From: Pyrrhosoma nymphula | Taxonomy: Eukaryota; Arthropoda; Insecta; Odonata; Coenagrionidae | Direction of reading: 5' to 3' | Assembly: GCA_963573305.1 (NCBI GenBank) | Contig: OY754335.1 | Coordinates: 11,881,501 to 11,945,500, forward strand | DNA: 64,000 nucleotides | Part shown: one piece after another, positions 35,519 to 47,189 of the stretch | How positions within the stretch are numbered: position 1 is the first letter of the stretch | Layout of the letters: every line of letters begins with the position of its first letter | Position numbers and translations under genes: made by a program | The notes under the pieces: generated by a model | The model's input: the letters and a program-made list of their open reading frames with translations, nothing else | Database searches by the model: none | Told to the model about the DNA's origin: nothing

Positions 35519-36145
35519 TAACATCTACATCTACATACTACCCCGCAAGCCGCCTCAATAGGCGTGTGGCGGTGGGTGTTAGGACACCAGCCGTTTACAT
35601 ATAAAAAGGAAACGCTCTAATGAAATTACGCCTAGCATTTATTAAAGTCCCTTATTGTTCGGGGGAGAAACGAATTCCCATACCTATCCGTTCGGTAAAA
35701 TATCTCTCTTAACTTATCGTTTCTGTCGGACCTGCAAATATTGTGGGGTTCTAATATGATGTTCTCCGTGTCGCTCTGAAAGATATCTATTCTCAATTGC
35801 TCAAGTAATCTAAGCCTAGCGCGCAGCCTCCGAGTCTCTAGCGGCTCCCAGCCTAATTCGTTTAACATCTGTGTAACGCTGTCTGTACGCCCGCAGCAGT
35901 TATTGACGAATCGCGCAGCTTTCCTTTGTATTATATTAAGTTCCTGGATTAAGTCTTTTTGCACCGGATCCCATATGCTCGCTGCATATTCAAGGTGTGG
36001 CCGGACGAGTGCGAAATAGCACCTCTCTTTTACTTTTTCATCCGAAAATCTTCCCACAATACGCTTGACGAATCCTACCTTCTTCAGAGCTCTGCCACAA
36101 ATATTTCTTTTATGTGTTCCCCACGATAGGTTCGAGGTTATCGTA
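35519..36145 (-). pseudogene. 5'-truncated LINE, CR1/Rex1-like, copy 2
   Basis: Same family as 14205-15164. The 141-codon minus frame 35632-36057 reads MGRFSDEKVKERCYFALVRP, AARFVNNCCGRTDSVTQM, NELGWEPLETRRLRARLRLL and CRSDRNDKL...TDRYGNSFLPRTIRDFN. It extends upstream in frame to TITSNLSWGTHKRN near 36143. The 3' UTR (35519-35631) keeps the hairpin GGTGTTAGGACACC-type stem and ends in (TGTAGA)n. The 5' junction runs into an ATCGTATCGTAATCG-rich stretch (36140-36175). Confidence 0.85.
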
Positions 36146-36174
36146 ATCGAGTATCGTATCGTAATCGTATCGAG

Positions 36175-36718
36175 GTTACATATTTAGTTTGTACTTTTGT
36201 GTCTTCATTTTATTTTAGATTGCATTATTATGCACAAAGTATGTAATCATAAAATTAATGTACCTACTTAAAACCACTAACAATTTTCATCTTTTTAATT
36301 TAATACCAAACAGAACACTGCAGATCCCTCAGAAAGGTTGTAAAACAGTTTCGACGAGACTAAAAAAAACGATGTGGACTGGAAAGCGTTAAGATTACGT
36401 TTAACAGTTATTAGTCATTTCGTGCCTTGGACACCTTTCAGGATAAAAAATATATTATGAAATAAAATGAATATTCAGGAGAACATGTTCATCATTTTTT
36501 TTACTAATTTTGCAAATCGATTATTAAATTTACACAAGAAACCAAGGGTTTAATCCGATCGATTCTGTGTTGGGTGCGTTAGTAAGAGAAGCATTACGGT
36601 GAATTGGATGAAGGGAGGATATATAAATCCGTCGTCGGCACTAGTTTAAGGATGGTGCTCCGGAGTCAACAGTTTTCAGTCCCGTCTGACGGACGGAGGA
36701 CTTCCTTGAAGACATCTT
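36175..36718. other. unassigned DNA
   Basis: AT-rich, no recognised gene. Confidence 0.4.
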
Positions 36719-36719
36719 C

Positions 36720-36860
36720 TCATAGCATGTTGCACTAGGTAGCACTAGATAGAGGGATCGGGATTACGCTGAAATAACTCCGCCACTGCCGGAACTCAAA
36801 CCCGGGACCTCTAGGTGTAAAGCCAGTACCACAGGTACCACACAAACCCGATCTCCTGAT
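36720..36860 (-). mobile_element. tRNA-derived SINE, copy B
   Basis: On the minus strand: GGTACTGGCTT, then GGTCCCGGGTTTGAGTTCCG (B-box-like), then GCAGTGGCGGAGTTATTTCA. The same phrases in the same order occur in copy A at 6075-6310 (GGTACTGGCTT, GGGTTCGAATCC, GCAGTAGCAGAG, TTTTTCAG). Confidence 0.65.
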
Positions 36861-37955
36861 TTTTTTGTTAATATCTGAATCAAATGTGTGGTAATCGCGG
36901 GAGAGGGACAGAAAGTTTAATACGTTTCGACATAAAGGAAGGAAAAATATGTGAGAGGTATAAAAGTTGTAACTAGAGAAAATTAGTTTCCCGGCCGGGA
37001 AAATCATTGGCAAGATCCTATCTATGGAGCTACTGAACTTTCGGTAGAGAACCAATGACGATGATTCGAAGTTATACGGTTGTATCCTAGCCAAATAGTA
37101 TTAGCTTGCGTAGAGTTTTGATGTCTTTCAACTCTGCCGAGCCGTACAACTGTCGCGAAATTGTGGGTTTTTATGAATTGTTTCGTGAATTGTTAATTCC
37201 CAAGGATAAAATTGCGTCAGATGAAAAAAGTGTGTATTTCTTCATCAAGCAAATTATTGCAACGTAATTTGAATGAAAAGTTAAAAAGGTATATCACTTC
37301 CATCTATGTACGCTCTCCATCTTTAGTACGCCTCATTTGAGGCACAGCTCAGAAACATTTAATATCGTGAACAAAATATATCGTCAGCTTTTCTCGGTCT
37401 TGGACCAAGTCCTGACATTCTCGTTACAAACCCTTCTGCCTGTCATCGGACAACTCTCGCCGGCTCAACTGATGGGTTAGCTGAAGGCGATGACTGAGTT
37501 CAACATCAAAAACTTAGGAAAAATTGACAGCTTCACCCGGAAGGGAGCCTGATAAAGGCTGATGATGAAGGTTTACCATGCCAGTTTCCTGTCAAGCAAA
37601 GTGCAATGGAAAGCCATGCCCTTTATTAAAAAGTGAGCGTGACAACTATTAGCAGGGCCTTTTGACATTATACAAGTGTACACCCAAGGCAAAGATCACC
37701 AGGAAAATTTCAGCTCACACGGCTTTCTGGTTGACACGAAGGGCGTTGTTCTAATCTTGCACTGCATTTGAGAAACAGAAAAAATAATGAATTCGATGAA
37801 TCTTTTTACTCTTTTATTGTCCACTTCCATTTAAACTCACTGACATCGGAGTTAATCAATCCAAGGATTGGCTTTCTGCAACTCTTTCTCTCTCTCTCTC
37901 TCTCCTGAGCTAACCGCTGTATTATTTCATATTTACTTATTGAAATGTACCTCAC
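36861..37955. other. unassigned DNA with a (TC)n tract
   Basis: Holds a (CT)n microsatellite at 37884-37905. A 119-codon minus frame (36735-37094) overlaps the SINE and its flank and shows no domain. Confidence 0.4.
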
Positions 37956-37959
37956 CATT

Positions 37960-38510
37960 TACTGCATGTGAATGCTTCGCCATTTCCGGGTTTCCCCCGC
38001 ATAGGTTGCTTTTTCTGACAACAGTTTCGCCTGTATTCCAACGGGCGTCTTCAGGTCCATGTAGCGGAGCATCATTTCGGCCGCGTTGATATATAGGCCT
38101 CTTCTGTTTCCCTCTATGCTCTTGTCCTCCCGCCAAATCCTCTTCCGTGAATTGGATAGGCGGTAGCCATCTTCTCTGTTTAAGTAATCCTTTGTTTTGT
38201 TTATATATATACGGCTTCCCTAATCAGCCAAGGATAACATCTTTGCTCTTTAGATATCAATTTGGCCTCGTCAAAGTTAATTTTATGGCCTGGTTCGCTA
38301 CAGGCATGCTCGCCGACAAACTGAATTGCCTCTTTCTGGTAGCCATTTCATGCTCCTTCAGGAGTGCCTCCATGCATCTACAAGTCTCGCCTATGTAGGA
38401 CCTCTCGCACTAGTATGGCGCCTGGTAGACTCCCTCGTAGAGTTTCTGAGGAATTTTGTCCTTTGGCCGAGGAAGTAAATTAGATACTTTGGTTAGGCAG
38501 TTGTATATGG
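37960..38510 (-). pseudogene. Penelope-like element fragment 2 (GIY-YIG endonuclease)
   Basis: Minus-strand translation carries most of a PLE endonuclease: KDKIPQKLYEGVYQAPY, a TAG, CERSYIGETCRCMEALLKEHE (GVY and YIG correspond to the GIY-YIG pair; Arg and Glu follow), then a frameshift into IQFVGEHACSEPGHKINFDE, AKLISKEQRCYPWLIREAVY and LLKQRRWLPP. The family uses this domain to nick the target for reverse transcription. The RT is absent. A hammerhead-like motif sits downstream at 38017-38054, and sequence from that tail recurs inverted at 38524-38594. The TAG (38410-38412) replaces a Cys of the usual CxxC. Confidence 0.85.
38017..38054 (-). ncRNA. hammerhead ribozyme-like motif H4
   Basis: On the minus strand: CTGAAGA (allowed CUGANGA), stem II GCC / GGC around a long loop, GAAAC, then TGTTGTC, which gives a 2 bp stem III (AC/GU) closed by TGTT and the cleavage triplet GUC. 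A tiny stem III is typical of PLE hammerheads. Stem I is weak in the single copy. Confidence 0.5.
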
Positions 38511-38523
38511 TGACGATATAATC

Positions 38524-38594
38524 TTGTGACGAAACTGTTGCCTCTCAAAAAGCAACCTACGCGGTGGAAACCCCAAAATGGAGAAGCATTCTTT
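38524..38594 (+). repeat. inverted copy of the PLE 3' tail
   Basis: GACGAAACTGTTGCC, AAAAAGCAACCTACGCGG and GGAAACCCC, AATGGAGAAGCATTC on the plus strand align with GGCGAAACTGTTGTC, AAAAAGCAACCTATGCGG, GGAAACCCGGAAATGGCGAA on the minus strand at 37966-38030. So the PLE fragment is bracketed by inverted ends of about 65-70 bp. Inverted or tandem partial copies are known for PLE insertions. Confidence 0.7.
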
Positions 38595-38895
38595 GAACGC
38601 CGCGGAAACCTACGATGGAATTTACAGCATTGTGTTGTCTTCCTCTGCATTTCATCCCGATTAGATTTTCCTTCCATTACCATTTTCAAGCGGCTCTTAG
38701 GTTTAGGGCCGTTTCCAATATTTTTTCCGGTTTGCCTTGTTTTCATGAAACATATTGTGGTGTGATTTTCCTCTTCAGAATTTACCTTTCGTTCGCGCAA
38801 TAGAAATCGGGGGAAAAAACATTTCATGCATTATACATTGTAAATAAAAACAAATGACGTGGCTATAGAAAATCCAAAAGTCCAGAAGTTCTATG
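38595..38895. other. unassigned DNA
   Basis: The 115-codon minus frame 38480-38827 crosses the inverted PLE tail; its upstream half matches nothing I know. Confidence 0.4.
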
Positions 38896-38900
38896 TGGGG

Positions 38901-39046
38901 TGTCAACCGAGTTAAAGATTCCATGGTTGCCAACCTTTTGATGGCCGAGTCGTCCATCGTCTTCAAGACTGAATTTCATCCCTGAAGACGATGGACAACT
39001 TGGCCATAAAAACGTCGTCAACCATGGATTCTTTAACCCTGTGGAC
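38901..39046. mobile_element. palindromic element with hammerhead-like half
   Basis: Inverted arms: GTTAAAGATTCCATGGTTG (38911-38929) against CAACCATGGATTCTTTAAC (39019-39037), and GATGGCC with CGTCCATCGTCTTC against GAAGACGATGGAC with TTGGCCAT nearer the centre. No clear target-site duplication. The right half has the motif in the next entry. Confidence 0.7.
38982..39019 (+). ncRNA. hammerhead-like motif H5 (decayed)
   Basis: CTGAAGA, stem II GATGG / CCAT, then AAAAACGTCGTC where GAAACGTCGTC would complete the core and give stem III AC/GU plus GUC. One core G is lost. Confidence 0.35.
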
Positions 39047-39049
39047 ATT

Positions 39050-40370
39050 CCGAATTGAGTACTTAATATATCACTCGTCGGGAAAGCCTCCGATCCAAAA
39101 GATCAGTTCGCGGAACCCCTCTCCTCATTTACTTCATCCAATTCTTGTTAATTTTTCCAAAAGATGAAGGTTAATTCAAATTTATCATTTGACAGCATAT
39201 TTAATTCACTCGAAAAATATAGCAATAGGTGACTATTTTAACCATGGCAAACCTCACTGAAAGTACAAATTGTTTGTTACTTGGTAGTCTTGTGATATTT
39301 TTTTCTTGCATGACTTTTTATTGTTATAACCAATGCATTGCAATTGCAATGTATGGACCTAGTTTTTTATTATTTAATATTATTACTTTATGAGCATTGC
39401 TTCGCAGAGGATTAGAGTCTAACTATGTACTTTGTTAATATCATCTCTCACTTTTTCCATGATTACATTCTGCTAGAGCTGTTATGCGGAGATCGGATGT
39501 TAAGATCATCCTAGACAAGAATTTAATTATTACTTAATTCGCTACTTGACCCCTTGCCCGCTGGCCGCCCACATAGGTTCATAACCCGTCGGTCAACGCA
39601 GTGAACGTGATAATATATGGATTGTTTGAAGATAAAACTTTAGTTGGAAATCGTGAAAAACTTTAAGGTTTAATCATCACCAGATGGGACCTCTACTTGA
39701 AGGATCACCCGAAACTGAATTCTACTGTGAGAAAAGTTCTTTCAGAATTTTTATAATGGTAATTTATATATTTACCATTTTTTGTTTCCTTTAAATTCAC
39801 GTCGAAGGAAGTTACTTTAATTATTCAATATGATTTCTTTCTTAAGGCATGTTTGATTAATTCGTACATGCTGCATTTTTGTAAAATAATTAAAAGTAAC
39901 AGGAAAAAGTTAATGAAACTCTTACAAACATGACGTAAGACAAAACACTTCACGAAGAAAAGAACAAAAATGACACCAAGAGGAACCTAGTTGCCTTAAG
40001 ATGATAGTACCTAGAGGATTAACTCATTCTGCCATTATCACGCCAATAGTTGGAAACGTTTTCATTAGCAAAAGTAACCTTTTAGTAAATTACTCTCGAG
40101 TTTATCGCTAATCGCAGAGGATGATAATGGAGTTAAAGTCTTTGAGAAGAAAGGCTTCTAGGGATCCGTAACGTTAATGTGACCGACCTATCCGGCAAGA
40201 GACAGATGTGTCAGGAAGGCACGTCAGCGTATCGGTTGATGCATTTTAGAAGATGGAGAGATGATAAGAGCATGGGAACGACGAAGTTGAATGACTTTGC
40301 CACTTTTTGATATTCCCAAACCCTCTGGGACCCCATACTTCCTAGTTCTTCCATTTCCAGGAAAATGAAC
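39050..40370. other. unassigned DNA
   Basis: AT-rich, no frame of 60 codons or more beyond the edges, nothing recognised. Confidence 0.45.
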
Positions 40371-40384
40371 TGCGTACAGATTAT

Positions 40385-40598
40385 GGTATTCAGGCTTTTG
40401 GTTCTGCGATTAATTACTTAATGTTAAGCTACAGTTTCGCCGTGCTATGCTGCCGGCTTCGTCGGGCTTTTAAGAATAAGCCCAACGAAGCAGGCAGCAT
40501 AGCACGGCGAAACTGTTGCTTAATACTAAGTAATTAAAAGCAGAACCAAAAGCTTGAACACCATAAACAAAGCTGCGAAAATCTACAAAAAAAGTAAA
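40385..40598. mobile_element. palindromic element with 12 bp TSD
   Basis: Target-site duplication CGTACAGATTAT, perfect over 12 bp (40373-40384, 40599-40610). Inverted arms of about 88 bp (40385-40474, 40477-40564) read GGTATTCAGGCTTTTGGTTC, ACTTAATGTTAAGC, AGTTTCGCCGTGCTATGCTG, CGTCGGGCTTTT inward. A tail AGCTGCGAAAATCTACAAAA follows on the right. Each arm contains CCGACGAAGCC, about 10 nt, GGCGAAACTGT, a probable decayed hammerhead core. A second, half copy lies at 50938-51055. Confidence 0.8.
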
Positions 40599-40610
40599 CG
40601 TACAGATTAT

Positions 40611-41875
40611 CTAGTTGTAGTTTAAAAGTAGAGCCGGATATTATATTATTGCTTTCCCTGATGCTTGCCTCTACTGAAATATTTGCTTCTTCCATGGACG
40701 CTACAACCCTCCATGACCTTTACCCTTTTAAACAGTTGACGTCCATCATCTATTATTTTTTGGTTGCCCCTTTCAGCTAGTAATATTCATTCTTCTTAAA
40801 TCCTCTGTTAAATTGTCTCTCTATTTTTTCCCCGGTTTTCTCTTTGAGCCTATTTTAATCTTTTATCCAGTCATAAATTTTCTTTGCCTACCTTCCCTCT
40901 GCCATGCGTGCTATGTAATCAAACCATCGGATTCTATGTGATGTTATGAAGTGAACGATGGTGTCTTCCTTTATCATTTCATTTAATCCTACGTTTCTTT
41001 TAATTCTCCATGTTACCTTCTTCCTCTTGTTTTGGTCCACACATTCTTGTAAGTATTTTCTTTCTCGATAAAACCAGTCTTCTCAGCTCTTGAAACAAGA
41101 CTCGTGTGCACTTGGAACGTTGAAAGTTACTTATACTTACGAAAGGTTGAGTTTTAGCTCTATATTGTACACTATTCGATCCAGAGAATATTACAGTTTT
41201 CATTGGATTTTGCACTAATTACTTCAATATGATACGAGGCCACATCCGGTGGCCCTTTTAAAATAATTAGTCCGGCAAAGGCAAAAAAAGCTTCTCTGGA
41301 TGAAATGAGTGTTATCTTGAATAGATATTTTAGCACAGTTAATTGTTGACGAAACTAATATATTTTTGGCCTTCAGAACATAAACATAGACTTTAAAGAT
41401 TTTTATCTCATTTCAAGGATTAAATCATGATGAAACTGGACTTAATCAATTAGGTGATAGCTCTTGGAGCTATTTATAATTTGAGGAGTGACCAAGTGTT
41501 TTGCTAGTAATTTTTTCAGTACTTCCAGAAACGTCTGCCTGCTCTGATAATTGTATGACAAGTACAACAAATCGCCGTTGGAATACGGCCTACCCTTGGA
41601 GGTGATAAGAAGAATCGGGAATAGTCGTTAAATTCAAGGAGTTTTGTGAAAGAACGTTTCACTTAATGGCTTCTACATCTTTTGATAGAATTTATTATTT
41701 TAAATTTGTTTTACGTTTTCAATGTTGAGAGTTCTTCTTTTCGTAGTCACTTTTGTGTCCACTATTATTTCGCGGATTAGTGTGATAGATTGCAGACATA
41801 TTATTAGGTAATATGAGAATGAAAATATCACAAAAGCGTTTTTTAGGTTGAGATTTCTCCTTTAAAAATTAATTT
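40611..41875. other. unassigned DNA
   Basis: No domain found; the 71-codon minus frame 41000-41215 is unassigned. Confidence 0.4.
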
Positions 41876-41879
41876 TACT

Positions 41880-42382
41880 AAATTTTACTCGGATGGTCCG
41901 ACTCCTCGCTTAGTCCGACCGTGCCGTCGCTTATCGGAGTTTGTTTGCGGTGTTGTCTACACCAATGGACATTTTGTGGATGCAAAAATGGAGGAACATC
42001 GCATCAAAATCGAGATTGCCGTCTGCTAAGCAAAAGAACATAACACACTTTTTTTCGCCCAGCGCAAGAACATTAAAACAAGAGTATAGTGTTTCATGAC
42101 GTTCATAGTGTACCATAGTGAAATGATCATAGTGTTTCATGACTCTACATTTTATGTTTCTCTTCATTTACTCAAGTATTTTTATCGCCGTATTCTTATA
42201 TTTATGGTTTACCGTGATATTACATCTGTAAAACCGTACATATAGCATTATTTTCTGTTTCAACTACAGTTTTATCACGTTTTTATGTAAATAAATGTGT
42301 TCCTCTGATAATCCGACCTTTTTTGCGTTCCGGCCATGCTCTCGGTTCCGTTGGTGACGGATTAGCGGGGTTCTACTGTACA
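41880..42382. mobile_element. pogo/Tigger-like non-autonomous element or end
   Basis: The right end GACGGATTAGCGGGGTTCTA then CTGTA reads, from the other strand, TACAGTAGAACCCCGCTAAT, a pogo/Tigger-type terminus. Subterminal TCCGAC/GTCGGA repeats occur on both sides (41890-41935 and 42305-42360). The left terminus is eroded. The 78-codon minus frame inside is not recognisable as a transposase. Confidence 0.5.
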
Positions 42383-42385
42383 TGC

Positions 42386-45300
42386 ATTTGTGGAACTTTT
42401 TCGAGTGGTAATAATATTTTATTTTATTTCATATTTGGTTCAACTACTGTTTAAATATTATTTTGAAAGCTCTGGTGTAATTATTTTAGCACCGATTATA
42501 CTAAAAAAACATTTGAAAAAGGAAAGCGTCTGCTACATTTAATATATTCGTGCCGCATTTTTTTTCTTTTAATTTAGCAACTCAACAATTATGATAAAAT
42601 AAGACAAAGCATTACTCATTGTTTACGCGTTGATGCATTACGAATGTAATTGAGATTAAAAAGATTATCTCACTCAACAGACATAATCTTTTCGCTAATG
42701 TAAGTAGTAATCAATGGGGTGATTTTATAAAAGCATATTTTTCGATTCCAAAATTTTCCTAGCGATCAATATTGAATGACTTAACATTATTTAGAGCCCG
42801 GATGAAAACATGATATTTCAATAACACTTGAGAATTTACCCTTTTCAAATAAATGCCATCGAAATGCTTTCCTTTTTTGCTTGTCCTGCGGGCCAAGGAC
42901 TTGCTATAATTTTCCTTAGCGCTATCGTTCTGACCTCCGCTTTGCATGAAGGTAACGACTATATTCTCACTCGACCTCTGTTGTTTTCAATTATGTCTTG
43001 TTTTATTTCCTATCTCATTCTTACGACTGTCATCAACGTGTCGTTATCTCTCCAAATGTCTATAGCTCTGCTTCCTTATGCCTCCCGTTAGTTTGGTTCT
43101 CCCTAAGCTTTCATCCCAGCGACCTCTTCGGTACTAACAGTAGGACTTATCTCCAGATGAGAGGTCTAATACCATATCACTCGGCTATCCTGTAGCACAT
43201 CAAGCATCCTAGTATTTCCTCCACCCGCTTTACATTATTGTGTAGTCAATTGCATAAACTTACGGGTGTTTCTCATCAGTTGAATCTTCATCCTCGTCAT
43301 ATGCCATGATTGCATACGGCACTACTGCCGTAGTTCTCTTATGAATGATGTTTGCACTCTCGCAAAATTCTTCTACACTACAATTATTTTTCCCCTCCTA
43401 ATTTATAACTACTACGTAATTAATTTTTGTGTGTTTTCAAGGATTGAGTGTATTGATTTCCGCATGTGTGAATCTCCGTATTCCTACTATCATAGGATAT
43501 GCGGCTAGAGCTAGATCCTTTCAAAGCTATTCTGTGATGATTCTCAAATTTTTGGTGCATTACATGTATCTATATATTTCCGCCATATTGATTAATATCT
43601 GATGAATCTTTTTGATTAACTTAAAAAAGTTATTATTGCATTCTATTTCATCCTGGTAATCGTGCAATTCAACCGGATGTTTAGCTCATTTTCAAAGCAC
43701 TTTCCTTTTTCATCCTCTTCTTCTATGCTTCTAAAGACCTATAGAATAATAAAAGTGCTAACAATATTTGCACACAGTTGAAAATACACTAGGCAATATT
43801 TTCTATTTACGAAAAATACATTACTCTTATTTAATACATTACTCTAAAATTATCGTCAATTCATTCCCATCTGGTCTGAAATTTCACGGTCCTATCAATT
43901 GGTTCTGAATTATCTTTCAATGGTTTTTAAGGCTTCCTCTACTCTACGAGTTATTTTATGACTAAGGATATGTTGGTGCGTTGAACCAAACGATAGAAAA
44001 AATACATTATTTTTAAAAATTCGATTTGGTCCTCATGAGTCTGCTCAATGCTGCATATCGTCATTCATCTGCTAAGTATGCTTTTTTTCTTCTGCGATTA
44101 ACGAAGCTGAAGTTTAGGCTATCAATTTTAAAAGTAGTAAAAACTTTCTAAAAGTTTAGTTTTGAATATTTTTGTCACATTTCTCTAAGTGCTTTCGGTT
44201 ATTTTTTTTGTAAATACAATTCTTAATTTATCTATTCTCATTCACACCACCTAGTAGAAAATACTTGAAACATAGTGGCCTATTTCGCTGTAAATATTGA
44301 CAGCAATGAATATCAACACATTCGCTGGTATCGACATTTAATATCATAGCACCACTGAATTTTTAAATGATACAAATCTATCGGCGTTGTTATCAGAAAT
44401 TACGCAAACTGCATGACGATGACATTTGACGATCAGGGGTGGAATCGCGGTTCCATCTCTCACGTTGTCGTTATCGTTATCCAAAAAGCAAGCCACTAAG
44501 CTTTGATAAACTTTACTGTCACTGTCACAAGAATGCACCTCACCAATAAAAGTTAGCTATTTCAAGCACCTGATAAAATTTAAAGAATTACGACCTCTTT
44601 CTCGCTCTCGTAAGCGTATTTGAGAAAAATATGTTGGCGCGAGCGCACACGTTATGGAGAACCATGATTGCACCCCAGATTTTTCATCATAATATCGAAT
44701 TTATTTAGATGAGGTGACTTTTATTTCATTTTGTTCAACTACTAGAATTTAAAAAAAATAGTGTACTTTGTCTCTTGTGGATGGTAAACGAGCGCTAACA
44801 TGTGAAGCACTTATGCACTTATGAGTTCAAGTCAATCAAGTGTGCTTACTGAAATTGAGGGTGCTTCCCCGTCTCTATTCCGGCCTCTTTAATTACTCTG
44901 GCTGCTCACCAAAACTAAATGGTCCAGATTGCCACTTCGGTTCATTGGGTTTTCATTCAACTAATCGATACCGCTCATTCGCCCCAGCCACGGTTGTTGA
45001 CTTACATTCTCTCGACATTCAGAAAGTGTAAATTCACTTGCGTTATTGGTCACATGACCCTATGGTCCTCAGCGCTTTGCACGTGACTCACTCCATGAAA
45101 TTTAAGTCTCCTGCCGTCTCGCTCCACCACTCCATGTGACAATCATCACCCTTGGAATAGCTGTTCTGTTATTGCAACCTCTTGAATCTCATTATTGGAA
45201 ACTTACCATTTCATTAGAATCATATATTTGGGACCCTATCACTCAAGACAATCAAATGAGTTTTGATTTCACTCATCATACTGGAAAGAAAAATGTTTGG

Positions 45301-47180
45301 GCATTTAAAAGCCAGATTTTTGTCTGCAGTAAACATCAATTGGAACTTTTAACCTACAATGTAACCTACAATCTTGTACAAGGTGTACAAGATTGCCACA
45401 TGATTCACTCTATGAATAATAGAATTTTAATTTTATAATGCACTTAAAAGTATTCTATCATCTAGTTATATTTATTTATTTATGGATTTTAAGGATGTAT
45501 CGGATTGGTGTGGTATGGTATGATATGATTTTTAAGTGTTTCATTCTCTGACGAATTTGAAGACAATGTCATCTCTCCTAATTAACATAATGTACTTATT
45601 TATTTACACACAGTCATCTCAATGGGTGTCAGGGTGTTTGGCTGGGGGCGCAACAGACTTGGTTTTAATATTGACGTCTTTAATGCTACAATTTAGTGGC
45701 TTTATAGTTAAATTTTTCTGCGTGGTAACTAACTCTATGATATGTCATGTGGTACAAAAGAATATGCATAGAGCATGTGTTGTGATGATTAGCCCCATTT
45801 AGAGTTTTATTTTGCCAAACTAATCCTAAGTACTGATTTCGTTATGAATATAGGCAATGGCTGCCAATTCAACTACTCCCTTGAGTTCTTCTCTTGGAGA
45901 TTTCGGCGATAACGACCGTGATCTCACTTGACATGTGAAAATACTATGACATCGTCAAATTAATGATTTGACTGGTATTTATGATTCTTCATGCCATAAT
46001 TTTACCTGCTTTGTATTGTTGTTATTACCTCCGTATGTGCCGTATGATAAATAATGTGAAGTAGCTATTATAAAATTATAAAATAGTTTAAATTTAAAAA
46101 GTCGTGATTAGCCAATGCAGCGCAACGAAAAATACTGATTTTTATGATTTTATATTTCCTTTTTTAATAAGAAAGTCACATCTAAATACATTGTGAGCAT
46201 TAAATCTTTTACCCAAATTTTCAATAGTCCCCAAAAGGTGAGACGGATTTCACTATTCCACGTTCTACAATTCGAAGCTCAATTATATCCACGATTCCTA
46301 ACGTAAGCGGTGCTCCATTTTTCATCGTCTATGATATATCAAGTGGATCTGAAGGGGTTTGAGAGGCGCACGCTTTGCTGAATTGCCTCGTCGTTATTAC
46401 CGATTTGAATGACAGAGGGTTCAAATGACTTTTGAATGTTGTGAAACAATGCCTCTGTGTGTAAGACGCCATTTCAGATGACAGATATTTGATCGATATT
46501 TGGTCACAACTTGGACCTCAGTTAGGATCTTGTGTTCTTCGGTAAAGCTCTAGATGACGCTGCGAGAAATGGAACGGTATCATATGTTGTAAATGATGTG
46601 AAAAGTTTTAAAATAATCATTTGGTAACTTTCAATGCTATCTTGGATGCATTTGAATGGAAAAGCTATATTTGAAAGTCTTTTTTTCTCTTTTTTGACGT
46701 TCGAAGGGTATTAGCTGGGGTTGAAAATTCCAGTCATAAAAACAATTGCCTTTGGATTAGGTACCGAATGCATTTTCAGTTCAAGGTCTCCTTTGAAGTC
46801 GCCTGTCACATTGAAGTCATTCCGTTCTTAGCTTTGAAATGCTATCCAATAATTTTGTGTAATCTCATGACGATAATTACTAGTGAAGTCTTTGAGTGTT
46901 CTTCTTTAATTTTTAATGCCCTTTGAGGGTTTAAATATGTTTCCTCTTCCGTATTAATGTTTTTACGTCGCCTAAGTTCAGTTGAGTACTTAAAATGCAC
47001 GAAGCGCTGAAGTGTCACCTGTTACGTAAGAGAAATCAAAGTCAGTGTTCCGCGTATTCCTTTTTAGTTATCCTGTGCTTTCTTGTAACAAATTTATAAA
47101 TAATTCTAGCTTCTAGCTCTTTAAGATTTGATGATCTGTTTCTTTCATTCAAATCCAGTTTGTGTTGGCTTGTAATCTCT
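42386..47180. other. 4.8 kb without recognised genes
   Basis: AT-rich throughout. The longest frames (45136-45438 plus, 100 codons; 45536-45802 plus, 88; 42828-43091 plus, 87) have no known domain. A short perfect hairpin CAATCTTGTAC / GTACAAGATTG lies at 45368-45394. Nothing else was seen. Confidence 0.5.
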
Positions 47181-47189
47181 GTGTATTTT

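Noticed and set aside
35129..35604. Overlapping ORFs of 66-110 codons in the GC-rich island
   Set aside because: Open on both strands because stop codons are rare in GC-rich DNA; no domain or consistent codon bias visible.
45368..45394. Perfect 11 bp hairpin as a regulatory site
   Set aside because: Isolated short palindrome in AT-rich DNA with no terminator or element context.
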